From: Symsagittifera roscoffensis
Taxonomy: Eukaryota > Xenacoelomorpha > Acoela > Convolutidae
Direction: 5' to 3'
DNA: 64,000 nucleotides
Assembly: GCF_963678635.1 (NCBI RefSeq)
Contig: NC_087062.1
Location: 33,765,651-33,829,650 of the forward strand
Position 1 is the stretch's first letter. Every line of letters begins with the position of its first letter. This document shows positions 44,144 to 55,160 of the stretch, piece after piece. The position numbers were made by a program, and so were the translations under genes. The notes below the pieces were generated by a model, which saw nothing but the letters and a program-made list of their open reading frames with translations, was not told where the DNA came from and made no database searches.

Positions 44144-45629
44144 CTAATGCTTTTGTGATAAGAAAATACCTCATTTTTTTAAAATGATTTCTCGTTTTTA
44201 AAAATTTTTCAGAAAATTGATTCATGTTTTAAAGAAATAAAGATATTTGCTACAGCTGTTCCGGATAGAAGGTTCAAAACTCTGACAAATAATTCAATAG
44301 TTTAATTTTATGTTGATTTTGCTTTATACCAGTCAAATGAAAAGTTAGAAAAAAATGTGTAGTGCCACTATAGACATTTTATTAATCCTCTTTTGACTGA
44401 AGTATACGCACGCTTTGCAATAATTTGATCTGATGTTTAGTTCCCCAGGGACAGACAGATAAAGGTCGTTTGTAACAATTTTCGTTTTGTTTTTGTTTTT
44501 TTTATTTTAACAAATCTATCTGTTTCTGTTAACTGCACACAATGAGAAAGAGTGATTATTCACAACGAAAAGCAGAAAAATTAAATCCAGCTAACTAGGA
44601 AAAACTTTAAAAAAAAACCGAGTTTCGGACGTGTCTATTTTGACTTTTTAGCTTGAAGACTCTACAATCGATAATAGCCTCTTGTTTTAACAGGAGGAAT
44701 TTTAGAGCTGATTTATAAGTTTTTTGAATCTGATTGATTTGAGCTACTTAGGTGCATCACACATCAAAGTGTTGCAACGTTAGCATCAGCTTTCTTTCTC
44801 TAGACCCTACTAACTTCGCCTCTTTTTCTGCCTATTTTTTTTGAAAAACACTTAATGTTTTCTTTTCCTAATTGCATCATTAGTGGCAAAACTTGGCAAT
44901 GATGAAAAAAACTTGGTCAATCAGCACAGTTGTCAAGAAGCAGAAAGGGTCTAAGAGCAGAAAGACAATCAACGACAATTTTTCAACCAATGGTTTTTCA
45001 AGGTCAGGGTGCCGCTGGCCTTAGCACGGAGATTTTCCTAAAAAAGCTCTTTAAAAAATTGAGCAAATGTACCGCGGAACCGAGGGCAGGTAGTTTTCTT
45101 AAGCAGAGAATCTCCCTAGCAATAGAGGTAGCGAACGCTGCCTGTGCACTCGACACTTTTAATGATAAACTTTTTTGTAGAGCTAAGGGAACGAACGCGC
45201 AGGTTAGTGTAAGTATCTGATAGACCGGTAGCTTCATATCAGGTCAATTTTTACGAGATTCTTTCAACTCCAGTTTGTTCTGTGCAGGTGTTAGTTATCT
45301 CAATCCGATTCGCTTGATGCCGAACCATCTGACTCTTAATTGTTATTCACGTTGTATTTTACTTTTCCAAAAAGTATGAAGTTCCATTGATGTTTGTTTG
45401 AGTGAAATGACGAAGGACTAGTGAAGTAACTTGAGTTATCATTATATTTTCTGGCCTTCTAATTTACTGTAAAATAGAATTATACGGGTTAATCGATGAA
45501 ACAGAAATACGAATAATCAAAACTATCGCTGAACTGAACATGAATTTCATCAAGTTTTTCCATCAGCTTACTCAATTTATGTATAATTTATTTGTTTCTT
45601 CAGTGATATTGACTTGCTTTGCCGATTAG
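44144..45629 (+). repeat. Block D, copy 1 (about 1.5 kb)
   Basis: Nearly identical to 53217-54767, from CTAATGCTTTTGTGA to TTTTGCCGATTAG-like ends. Most of it is AT-rich noncoding sequence. A relic of the family C protein is encoded at 44930-45220. It lacks a 47-bp-class insertion present in copy 2 near 53.53 kb. It is either a mobile element of its own (no terminal repeats or tail seen) or part of a segmental duplication. Confidence 0.8.
44930..45220 (+). pseudogene. Family C protein C-terminal relic in block D
   Basis: The open stretch reads IFQPMVFQGQGAAGLSTEIF, then KLSKCTAEPRAGSFLKQRIS and LAIEVANAACALDTFNDK. This aligns with the end of the family C protein at 42242-42475 on the opposite strand. 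It has no ATG of its own before the homologous part. The block D copy at 54047-54337 encodes the same piece with six amino-acid differences. Confidence 0.6.
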
Positions 45630-46394
45630 TTGCAACATCGTTCGGTTTGTGTGATCGGACGAATTAGATTGACCGCCAAACCAGACACAGCACCAACTAG
45701 CACCACAATTGATACCGCATGTCGTCTCGAGCCGCCTCTGCATCCTCCCGCGCCTGCGTTTCCTCAGTCAGCTCCTCTGGTTTGATCGCCGGTGTCGTAA
45801 TCTTGCCTCGTAACGCCCAGTCCAGTTTGAGCATGTAATCCCCGACTCAAACTGCTCCATGAATGTCATGAAGTTCTCCTCCTTACCAAAGAACATCAGC
45901 TTTTCGAGATTTGCACGCGCCATTGTCGTGCTAGCTCGTCAAGTTCGCGTTACAAAATTAATGTCGAACGCTAAGATCGAGTTTCGAACTTAGTCAAGTT
46001 TGATCGTTTCTCCAACTTGAACCGTCTCGTTTCGTCAACCAATTGCCTGGTCGCCCGATCGCCTGGTATGCGTCCGGTGGGCCACGTCGCGTCTGGTATG
46101 CGTCCGGTATGCCACGTCACTCTAAGACGTCGCCTCGTCTGCTTGTAGCACTGCAACTTCCTACTGCAATGATGTCGTCTGCTTGACACTCACTGCTGAT
46201 GTCGTCTGCTCAAAATCGCCCGTACTGCTCACTTCCTCTTTTGTCCAGTTCGCTCTGCAACTCTGCTCACTTCTTCTTTCGTCTTGTACTCGATCGGTTC
46301 AGTGCTCGTTAGGCTGTAGCTCGATACTCACGCGTCTCTCGATCCGGCTGGTTAGGCTGCAGAATTTCTTGGTGTTGGTCGCTTCAGGAATTGT

Positions 46395-46593
46395 CTGGGC
46401 CCATAACCTCTTAAGTTATGCTAAGAGAGTTGAGAAGAAGATGTTCCTAATAAGAGATTTATTCACGGCTAAAGATTTACAAATGATATAGAAAGTAATA
46501 ATAACAATAGCTGGTAGACTAATTATTTAGTTTGGTATTGGCAGGTACATGAAGTCGGCACTTTTGATTCGACTTGGTTGGTTGAATTTGATA
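46395..46593 (-). repeat. Duplicated copia 5' LTR and primer site
   Basis: The LTR at 46409-46593 and the 14-base half-tRNA(iMet) primer site at 46395-46408 match 40874-41072 with few changes. The gag ATG is at 45923 on the minus strand, followed by a truncated gag start. Confidence 0.85.
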
Positions 46594-47760
46594 TTGTGAA
46601 CCTCATTCTTTTGTTTTCCTTCGCTTGGAGTTGCTGCACAGTTTGTTTTAGATTCATTAATCAAAACTCTTTATGGTGATGTTTCAATTTTCGCTGCCAT
46701 TACAAAGTTTTCGTTTAATGTTTCGTCATTTTTTTTCTCGTCGCTGGCGTTATTGGAGCTTGGTTTTTGTGGGGATTGATTTTTGGAATTATTGGATTTT
46801 TGGTTTCCTATGTTGCACCAATCATCAAGATGACTTTTTTCTTGGCGTCCAGAGATCTTGCATTTTTTTACATTCATGCAGTGAAGTTATGTGAAAAGCC
46901 ATCCATTCTCTATTTGTAAGACCAGTCCGTCAGCTTTTTCTCTTGTTCTTCGTTTTTTATTTTAATTTCTAAAATGGCTTTTCCTCTATAAACATACTGA
47001 CCCGGTTCAGTTACAATACAGGTCTCAGGTTGGAATATAGGGTGATGAGTTATGGCTTCCGGTAATTGCAGAATTAATTTCGCATCGATATCATTGCATA
47101 TATAAGGCAATTTCGACAATTTGATTTTGGCTAGTTTAGGGTAAATGTTCTTGGGTCTATGAGACCTTGGAAAGCATCCCATGGGAAATACCCTCCTGTT
47201 AAGTTGAATGAGTCCTTCGCTTTTGATGCTGGTTTTGAATTGCTCTGCTTCGGGGGGAGCAATAACTGTCAGTGTAACAAGTTTGCGGTCCTCTTTTGCC
47301 AGAGTTATTGTTTTTGAGATTGTCATCTTCTGTTGCATGGTTGAGGGGAAATGTTTGAGTATATCGGAAGCACAACTTCGATATGCTTGTGCCAGACTTT
47401 CAGCTGACTTGAATGGGGGGATGATTTTGATTATTTGGATTTGATTTGTTTGTTCCGTCGATTTGTTAGCTGCTAGTGTATTTCTGAATTTTTTCTCCAT
47501 TTCAATCAGCACTTCACGAGTATTTTTTTTCAATAGGTAATCAGAAGTTCAAAAGTATCATAGTAACCGAGGTTACAAACAGGAGTCCCTTCATCACGCA
47601 ATCCAGTCAAAATCCTTGGAGTTTTCTAGATATGGAAGTGATAATAATAAAAGAAGAAGTCAAGTGTTTAAGTCTTTTTCAATTAAAATCGATACGGGTT
47701 ACATTTCTTCAATAAGAACACGCAACTCGACCCGAGAAAAAATAATATACAAGTGTTACA
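46594..47760 (-). pseudogene. LINE-A ORF1 fragment (copy 3)
   Basis: The minus-strand frame 47533-46910 (207 codons) reads MKKNTREVLIEMEKKFRN, IKIIPPFKSAESLAQAYRSC, LVTLTVIAPPEAEQFKTSIK, FPMGCFPRSHRPKNIYPKLA and ITHHPIFQPETCIVTEPGQY. This is the N-terminal two thirds of ORF1 in one uninterrupted frame. The C-terminal Cys/His region follows in another frame (MNVKKCKISGRQEKSH at 46877). It ends at the copia LTR. Confidence 0.8.
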
Positions 47761-47908
47761 AATAAAAAATTTCGTCGAAAGTTAATTTCTCATATATTGT
47801 TCCGAGTACGCAAGCGGCGTTCGCAATCTGTATTGCCAGGGAGATTCTCTGTTTTAAAAAGCAGCCTGATCTGGGGTTCTCAGTGCATATGCTTAGGTTC
47901 TTGCAAAG

Positions 47909-48195
47909 CTTATCTACCTTCTACTTCTTAGCTGTTTTTGTTCAATTGACCTAACTTTTATCGGATACCGGGTATCCTGGTTTGTTGCTGAAGTCTAACA
48001 TATCCTTGGTAGTTTTTATCAGAGGGAGCAATTTGTATTTCATCTCTTCCATACTTCCCATGTCACAAAAATTGGCAAATCGATTTTCAATGACGTCGAT
48101 GATTTTGAATATGCAGTATGAACAGCAGCAACAACATACTTAAGCCTTGCAACGTCACGCCAATTGTTAATCTGTAATATGTTTCTTGAACTAAT
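47909..48195 (-). mobile_element. LINE-A 3' end fragment (second)
   Basis: Matches 43849-44147, including the palindrome at 47963 and the ORF2 C-terminal codons. It follows directly on the family C 3' end, so 1.4 kb present between these parts at 42.4-43.85 kb is missing here. Confidence 0.75.
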
Positions 48196-48378
48196 TTTTT
48201 TTTTTTTCAAATTGTAAATTAAATTTGTTTAGTTAAGAGTTTCATAATCAATATGTACAACAAATAACATCATATTTGTTCAATTGACATTACTTTTACC
48301 GGATACCGGGTATCCTGGTTTGTTGCTGAAGTCTTACATTTCCTTATAGTTTAGATCAGAAGGAGCAATTTGTATTTC

Positions 48379-51300
48379 TCATCTTCCATACTTCCTATGA
48401 CACAAATGTTTGCAAGTTGATTTTCCATGACGTCGATAATTTTGAATATGCACCCCGAATAACCGAAACAACATACTTAAGTCTTGCAATGTTGGTTGAT
48501 ACAAAACGTCACGCCAATTGTTAATCTGTAATATGTTTCTTGAAGGTTGTAGCGAGGGACAACTGAAAATTAGGTGTTCGAATGTTTCGCATTCTAAATT
48601 ACAATAGAAACATTCGGGGGCATTCTCGAGAAATAAAAACCACCGCTTTTCTCGATCTTTAAAAACAGCGTATGCAAATTTATTAAGAAAGTTTTTTTCC
48701 CATACATCAAGCATTGAATTTTTCCAAACTTTGCCTGTAAATTTAATCAATTCTTCTTCTGAACAGAGGTAACGGTTTGCTGCAAAACCCAAGCGGAAAA
48801 TCACAGCTCGATGAAAACTACAGTTTTGTAAGCAGAAATAATAAACATCTCGCGATTTTGTCTGTATTGTTATAATTAAACGGCTATTGGTACTGTTTGA
48901 AAATATTGCAAAATCACTTGAACTTATTTCAATAGAGATGTTCGTATTTCTCAACAAATTTTTGATTTCTTTCGGTAAAATTGAATCTGTTGGTAATAAA
49001 CTATTTTGATCTGACATATCAGAAGCAAAGAAATCGATAATTTTCATACTAAAAAGTTTAAGTTGTAGGCATGGTAAGCCTATCCCACCATCTAAGATGG
49101 GGTGATATAAAACTTCTTTTCTTATGTCGAGTCTGCTTGTTATTTTCAATTCTGTATTTAATAATTCTTGGCATTTACTAACAGTATCCAAGTTAACTGT
49201 AGTATGACGAGCCAAATGAAAAAACTTAGGGAGAACATAAACTGACAGTGTTAATGATTTGGCCCTCAAAGATTTACTTAGTGAAATTAACCCACGATGT
49301 TTTTGAATTTGTGAACTCAACAATAATTCAATATTTTCAATTTTTTGGGAAGTGTAAAACAAGACACCAAGTATTTTTGTTTCCTTGACTGTTTTATAGG
49401 GTGATAAATCAGGTATGGAAAGCACTTCGCTTTTACTTATGTTAATCATCATTTGAGTTTGTTTGCAAAATGTATCGATTAAGCGAAACAACCTGTCAAT
49501 ACATCGGATTTTGATAAGGCAAGTTATGTCGTCTGCATATGAAACTAGTTTGGGGCACAATATCCCGAAACCTTCATTTGCTTCTGTAGATTCAATTGCT
49601 TGAAGAAGGGGTTCGATAAAAACTATGAATAAAAATGCGGAAAGAGGGCAACTTTGTCTCACACCGCGATGAATTTTGAAGCTGGCTGATAAAAAACCAT
49701 TTATCTCAATTACTGCTTTTGAGTCTAAATACAAAGTTTCAATAGCTCTAACTGAAAGCTCATCAAGGTTTAACCCTTTCAAAATTTTGATGAGAAGTGA
49801 TCTGTCAACTCTGTCAAATGCTTTAGAAAAGTCTAATTTTACAGCACATGAACCTCGGGTAGCCAATCGTTCTGGAGTAATCGCTTTTTTCAATTTTCGT
49901 ATTGCTGTGTGCATTTGTCTTCCAGGCAAATACGCGTGCTGATGGTTTTTTACAACTTTGCAAAGGTCATTTTTAATTCGGTTACAGACTACATGGGCAA
50001 AGATTTTCGCGTCAGTATTCATAAGGCTGATGGGGCAAAAATCTTGTACTGCTATGGCATTTTCAGATTTCGGGATCAGTTTGATTATTGCTAAATAAAA
50101 ACTGTATGGAAGTTTTCCACCATGAACAAAATGATTAAAAACTTTAGCTAAAATTGAACAAAACTCATCCGTGAAAGTCTTGTATAGCTTAGAAGTAAGG
50201 CCGTCTGGTCCAGGCGAGCTTTTCAAATTCATTTTGCTTATAGCCAAGTGAATTTCATCTTCTGTAAAGTAATTATAGCCATCATTCTCATTTTTTTTGA
50301 GTTTATTTTTTGATAAAAATGTCTTTAGTAGTTGATCGGAGTCTGTTGTAGAACTATTTGAAAAAATATTTGAAAAATACTTCCGAAATTGATTAAGAAT
50401 ATCTTCATCCGTATGATAAACGTTCTGATCCACTTGAATTCTCTTGATTGAGTTGATTGTGTTCTTTGATGTCCATTGACTACAAAATTTGGGAACACCC
50501 TCGAATGTATAGCTGAGAGTTTTCTGAATTTTTCGATAATCTGAAAAATCTTTTTCCTTGGAAACTTTTTGAAGATGTTCCAGCACCAAATGATATTTTT
50601 CAATCAAATTAGGGTTGGGACCTTTTCCGCTGTGAATGCAATCTCTGAGAACATTTTCGTGATACTTCAATAAATTAAGTTCTTTCTGATCTACACGCTT
50701 TTTGTTCTCTTGAATAAACCTCAGAAGGTCACGAAAATTGTGCTTAAAGTTTTCGTAACTACTTGGTGATTCGTTTTCGTAAAAGTTTTTTAGGTCTTCA
50801 CGAATTAAGTTGGCGTTGTTGTTTAAAATTTCTTCATTTAATTTCCAGTAACTAGGGCCGCGCTGATACAAGTTAGATGGCTTAACAAAAACGTGTAAGA
50901 GTAAATGGTCAGATATTGATATTTGAATGCTTTGCATAGAATCATACTCTGTTTCGAATTTTAAGAAGACATAATCTATGCGTGCAAAAGTTTTATGTTG
51001 TTTGTCATAATGTGTATAATCACAAAAATCATTCTTGAGTGCAAAATCAACAAAACCAAAACAGTCAAGAATTTGTTCTTTGAGTTGGGTAAATCGTTTG
51101 ATACGTGCATCATTTAACTTAAGTCAGCGCATATTATCATAACTCAGCGCATTAAAGTCACCCATCATGATAATTTTCGATTTGTTAGGTAAAAATCTGA
51201 TGCTTAATTTCAGGGAATTCAAAGTTGCTCGGAATGAAATTGGGTTCGCATAAACGTTGATAACAAACCAATCAAGTTTGACAAATTTTAACAATTGAAA

Positions 51301-51576
51301 ACCTGTACTTGAAGCAATTCTTTTTGCAGGACTCAAGTTTGATGACCATAACGTTAAGAAACCACCAGAATTATTTGAGCCCGGTATGAAATCGAATAAA
51401 ACATTATATTTATCCAGTAAACTCAAATGTATATTTGTAAGTTTCGATATTTTTGCTTCCTGAATGCACAAAATGAAACTGGGCGATTTTTTTAAAACTT
51501 TGATAAGTGAGTGTAATTTAGCTGGATTTCCTATGCTAAAAATATTAACGGAAAAAACATCTGGTTTTTCGCACAT
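48379..51576 (-). pseudogene. LINE-A ORF2: APE-type endonuclease and reverse transcriptase
   Basis: One frame of 1066 codons is interrupted only by a TGA at 51124. The endonuclease shows ILCIQEAKIS, INVYANPIS, MMGDFNALSYD and SDHLLLHVFV, typical of apurinic-type LINE nucleases. RT shows FCPISLMNTDAKIFAHVVCN, VKLDFSKAFDRVD (catalytic Asp), RGVRQSCPLSAFLF (Ser where Gly is usual), LVSYADDITCLI (catalytic YADD), INISKSEVLSI and KILGVLFY. A C-terminal CFYCNLECETFEHLIFSC (CX2CX8HX4C) matches the zinc-knuckle-like end of L1/Tx1 ORF2. The protein nicks target DNA and primes reverse transcription on it. The clade call is from motifs only. Confidence 0.9.
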
Positions 51577-51655
51577 AGAAATTTTTGCTAAAACTTCCCT
51601 CCAGCCAAGTCTTCTCCGTTACTTTTAGATTTCATTTTTGGCCCTTTCTTCCGTG

Positions 51656-52831
51656 TTAAAACTGACCAAGGGGTTGGTGAATTTCACGCTCTCTTTTTGT
51701 AAGCATTCTTCCGTCAGAGGAACATTTTCGTTTGTTATTTTCGATATTTAATTTGTCTTTTTTTTCTTTTGCAGAGTAAGAATGAAAATCTACGACCTGA
51801 TTGTTGAGAACCTCATCCTTTTGTTTTTCTTCGCTTGGAGTAGCTGCACTGTTTGTTTTAGATTCATCAATCAAAACTCCAGATGGTGGTGCTTCAACAT
51901 TCTTATCTTCTTCATTTTCGGTACCATTACAAAACTTATCGCTTGTTGTTTCGTCATCGTTTTTCTCGTCGCTGGCATTATTGGAGCTTGGTTTTTGTGG
52001 GTAGTGATTATTTGGATTTTTGGTTATTTGGTTCCCTATGTTACACCAATCATCGTGATGACCTTTTTCTTGGCGTCCAGACATCTTGCATTTTTGACAT
52101 TCATGTAGTGAAGGTATGTGAAACGAGATTTCTACACCTTCCCACATTTTGAAGCCATCCATTCTCGATTTATAAGACCAGTCCTTCAGCTTTTTCTCTT
52201 GTTCTTCGTTTTGTATTTTAACTTCTAAAATTGCTCTTCCTGTGTAAACATACTGACCCGGTTCAGTTACGATACAGGTCTCACGTTGGAATATGGGGCT
52301 ATGAATTATGTCTTCTGACAATTGGAGAATTAATTTCGCTTCGATATCGTTGCATACATAAGGCAAGTTCGACAATTTGTTTTTTGCTAGTTTAGGGTAA
52401 ATGTTCTTGGGTCTATGAGACCTTGGAAAGCATCCCATGGGAAATACCGTCCTGTTAAGTAGAATGATTCCTTCGCTTTTGATGCTAGTTATGAATTGCT
52501 CTGCTTCGGGGGGAGCAATAACTGTCAGTGTATGAAGTTTGCGGTCATCTTTCGTCACGGTTATTGTTTTTCAGATTGTCATCTTCTGTTGCATTGTTGT
52601 GGGGAATTGTTTAAGTATATCGGAAGCACAACTTCGATATGCCTGCGCCAGATTTTCAGCTGACCTTACAATTTCTCTCGAGAATGGGGGGATGATTTTG
52701 ATTATTTGGATTTGTTTTGTTTGTGTCGTCGATTTGTTTGCTGTTAGCGCATTTCTGAAATTTGTCTCCGTTTCAATCAGCACTTCGTGAGTAATTGGTA
52801 GCTGAGATTCCGTCAGTTGTTGTTGACTCAT
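51656..52831 (-). pseudogene. LINE-A ORF1 nucleic-acid-binding protein
   Basis: 392 codons from the ATG at 52831 (MSQQQLTESQLPITHEVL), with one TGA at about 52571, a site that reads Ser in the other copies. The middle (TLTVIAPPEAEQFITSIKSE to EQEKKLKDWSYKSRMDGFK) has the strand/helix feel of an RRM-like fold but is not a confident match. CQKCKMSGRQEKGHHDDWC is a Cys/His cluster (CX2CX9HHX3C), followed by an Asn/Asp/Lys-rich tail. ORF1 proteins of this LINE type coat the element RNA. It precedes ORF2 by 79 bp. Confidence 0.8.
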
Positions 52832-53000
52832 GACTTGGTTTTACTCAATGGGGGGCAAAAAAGCCTTCACCCGTAGGTATACTTGAAAAAAAAATGGATT
52901 TTTCTCTTTCAAAATGTAGAAATCAGAAGGCAAAAACGTCAACTATATTGCACGTGCGTTCTTATCTTTTAACTAATGAAGAAGAAGAAAGAGTAAATTA

Positions 53001-53216
53001 AACATCCAATAAATGGACAAATGTGTAATAAAATAATAACCGCGTGTATATTGTATAAATAAAAAGCACGTGCAAAAAAAGGTGGAGAAATTGATAAGTT
53101 GTTTTACGCTTGTCGTGTCGCCTTCAATAACTTCTCCACAGTGTTAGAGCATTCTGTGAAGCCATGACATGTGTCTAAATGTCTGAAATCAATATTATTG
53201 TTACAATATCTTTTAA
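53001..53216. other. Noncoding junction between LINE-A and block D
   Basis: AT-rich, no frame. ACGCTTGTCGTGTCGCC and similar words have no match elsewhere in the window that I noticed. Confidence 0.5.
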
Positions 53217-54767
53217 CTAATGCTTTTGTGACAAGAAAATACCTCATTTTTTCAAAATGATTTTTCGTTTTTGAAAAGTTTTCAGAAAATTGATTCATGT
53301 TTTAAAGAACTAAAGATATCTGCTACAGCTGTTCCGGATAGAAGTTTCAAAACTCTGGCAAATAATTCAATCGTTTAATTTTATGTTGATTTTGCTTTAC
53401 ACCAGTCAAGTGAAAAGTTAGAAAAAAATGTGTAGTGCCACTATAGACTTTTTAATAATCCTCTTTTGACTGATGTATACACACGCTTTGCAATAATTTG
53501 ATCTGATGTTTAGTTCCCCAGGGACAGACAGACTTTCATCTCATCAGTTTAATAAGTTTTCCGGTTTATCGACATTGTCGTTTGTAATAATTTTCGTTTT
53601 GTTTTTGTTTTTATTTGTAACAAATCCATCTGCCTCTGTTAACTGCACACAATGAGAAAGAGTGATTATTCACTACGAACAGCAGAAAAGCTAAATCCAG
53701 CTAACTAGGAAAAACTAAAAAAAAAAAAAACCGAAATTTTCGCACATGTCTATCTTGACTTTTTAGCTTGAAGACTCTACAATCGATAATAGCCTCTTGT
53801 CTTAACAGGAGGAATTTTAGAGCTGATTTATCAGACTTTTTAAATCTGATTTATTTGAGCTATTTAGGTGCACCACATCAAAGTATTGCAGCGTTAGCAT
53901 CAGCTTTTTTCTTTAGACCCTATTAATTTTGCCTCTTTTTCTGCCTATTTTTTCTTTTTGAAAAACACTTAATGTTTTCTTTTCCTAATTGCATCATTAG
54001 TGGCAAAACTTGGCAATGATGAAAAAAACTTGGTCAATCAGCACAGTTGTCAAGAAGCAGAAAGGGTCTAAGAGCAGAAAAACAATCAACGACAATTTTT
54101 CAACCAATAGTTTTTCAAGGTCAGGGTGCCGCTGGCCTTAGCACGGAGATTTTCCTAAAAAAGCTCTATAAGAAATTGAGCAAATGTACCGCGGAACCGT
54201 GGGCAGGTAGTTTTCTTAAGCAGAGAATCTCCCTAGCAATAGAGGTTGCGAACGCTGCCTGTGCACTCGACACTTTTAATGATAAACTTTTTTGTAGAGC
54301 TAAGGGAACGAACGCGCAGCTTAGTGTAAGTATCTGATAGACCGGTAGCTTCATATCAGGTCAATTTTTACGAGATTCTTTCAACTCCGGTTTATTCTGT
54401 GCAGGTGTTAGTTATCTCAATCCGATTGGCTTGATGCCCAACCATCTGACTCTTAATTGTTATTCACGTTGTACTTTACTTTTCCAAAAATTATGAAGTT
54501 CCATTGATGTTTATTTAGGTGAAATGACGAAGGACTAGTGAAGTAACTTAGGTTATCATTATAATTTCTGACCTTCTGATTTACCGTAAATTAGAATTAT
54601 ACGGGTTAATCGATGAAACAGAAATACGAATAATCAATACTATCGCTGAACTGAACATGAATTTTATCAAGTTTTTCCATTCGTTTACTTAGAAATTTGA
54701 TCAGGTTACTCAATTTATGTATAATTTATTTGTTTCTTCAGTTGTATTGACTTGTTTTGCCGATTAG
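53217..54767 (+). repeat. Block D, copy 2
   Basis: The second copy of the 1.5 kb block at 44144-45629. The open stretch 54047-54337 encodes the same family C C-terminal relic (IFQPIVFQGQGAAGLSTEIF). Here the right end passes into unique DNA leading to the FHA gene, while copy 1 passes into the copia duplicate; both ends share GCCGATTAG. Confidence 0.8.
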
Positions 54768-54887
54768 CCTTCAAAAGACAACTTATTTTATAACTTTTTT
54801 TAGCTCCTAGACTCTTAGTCGGCTTATTGCTGCAGCTCCGCCTAAAACGCTTGTTTTGTAACAATTGATCGTGTCGAAATTTTTTAC

Positions 54888-54894
54888 TATAAAA
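54888..54894 (+). promoter_or_regulatory. Possible TATA box of the FHA gene
   Basis: TATAAAA about 270 bp before the first coding ATG. Weak evidence: AT-rich surroundings make such words common. A pyrimidine-rich TTGTTGTTGTCTTTCAG ends at 55156, just before the ATG, and looks like a splice acceptor, so the true 5' end may lie further upstream or be trans-spliced. Confidence 0.25.
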
Positions 54895-55160
54895 TTTGTT
54901 GAATAGGGCTTAGTATACTCAAGGCAGTTAGCAGCAATGTTGTCTGATCACAAGTCTGCATGGGAGTTTGAAGATATGTGGTTTAACTGCCAAGAATTGT
55001 AACATTCTCCCGCAATATGCACAGCAACTGGAAGCATAAAATAACGTTTCAAACCAATTAATTTGTTTTTAAATTGTTTTCTGATATTCTTTTTTTTCTC
55101 TCCGCTATTTTGTTGCGATATTATTGATTATAGTTCTTCTTGTTGTTGTCTTTCAGAAAT

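Larger units (their letters stand above)
45630..47908 (-). repeat. Segmental duplicate of 40139-42402
   Basis: The collinear match covers the copia gag start, leader, primer site and 5' LTR (45630-46593), LINE-A ORF1 and 5' region (46594-47760), and the family C 3' end (47761-47908). The copia/LINE boundary is at the same LINE base as in the original. Two independent insertions are therefore unlikely; a DNA duplication is the simplest explanation. The copia part has no 3' half. Confidence 0.85.
48196..53000 (-). mobile_element. Best-preserved LINE-A (L1/Tx1-like non-LTR retrotransposon)
   Basis: Read on the minus strand: about 170 bp of 5' region, ORF1 (52831-51656), an 80-bp spacer, ORF2 with endonuclease, RT and a C-terminal Cys/His motif (51576-48379), and a 3' UTR with the GGATACCGGGTATCC palindrome at 48301. 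No poly(A) tail or clear target duplication was found. Each ORF has a single in-frame TGA. It is the reference for the fragments at 6.87, 33.5, 34.3, 41.1, 43.7, 46.6 and 47.9 kb. Confidence 0.85.

Noticed and set aside
51782-52152. Hydrophobic plus-strand frames resembling small membrane proteins
   Set aside because: They are antisense shadows of the Asp/Asn/Lys-rich tail and Cys/His region of LINE-A ORF1, repeated wherever that LINE segment occurs (34.1, 41.1, 46.7 kb).
54937-55002. Short ORF MLSDHKSAWEFEDMWFNCQEL before the FHA gene
   Set aside because: Too short, with no splice donor in a useful place and no recognisable domain.
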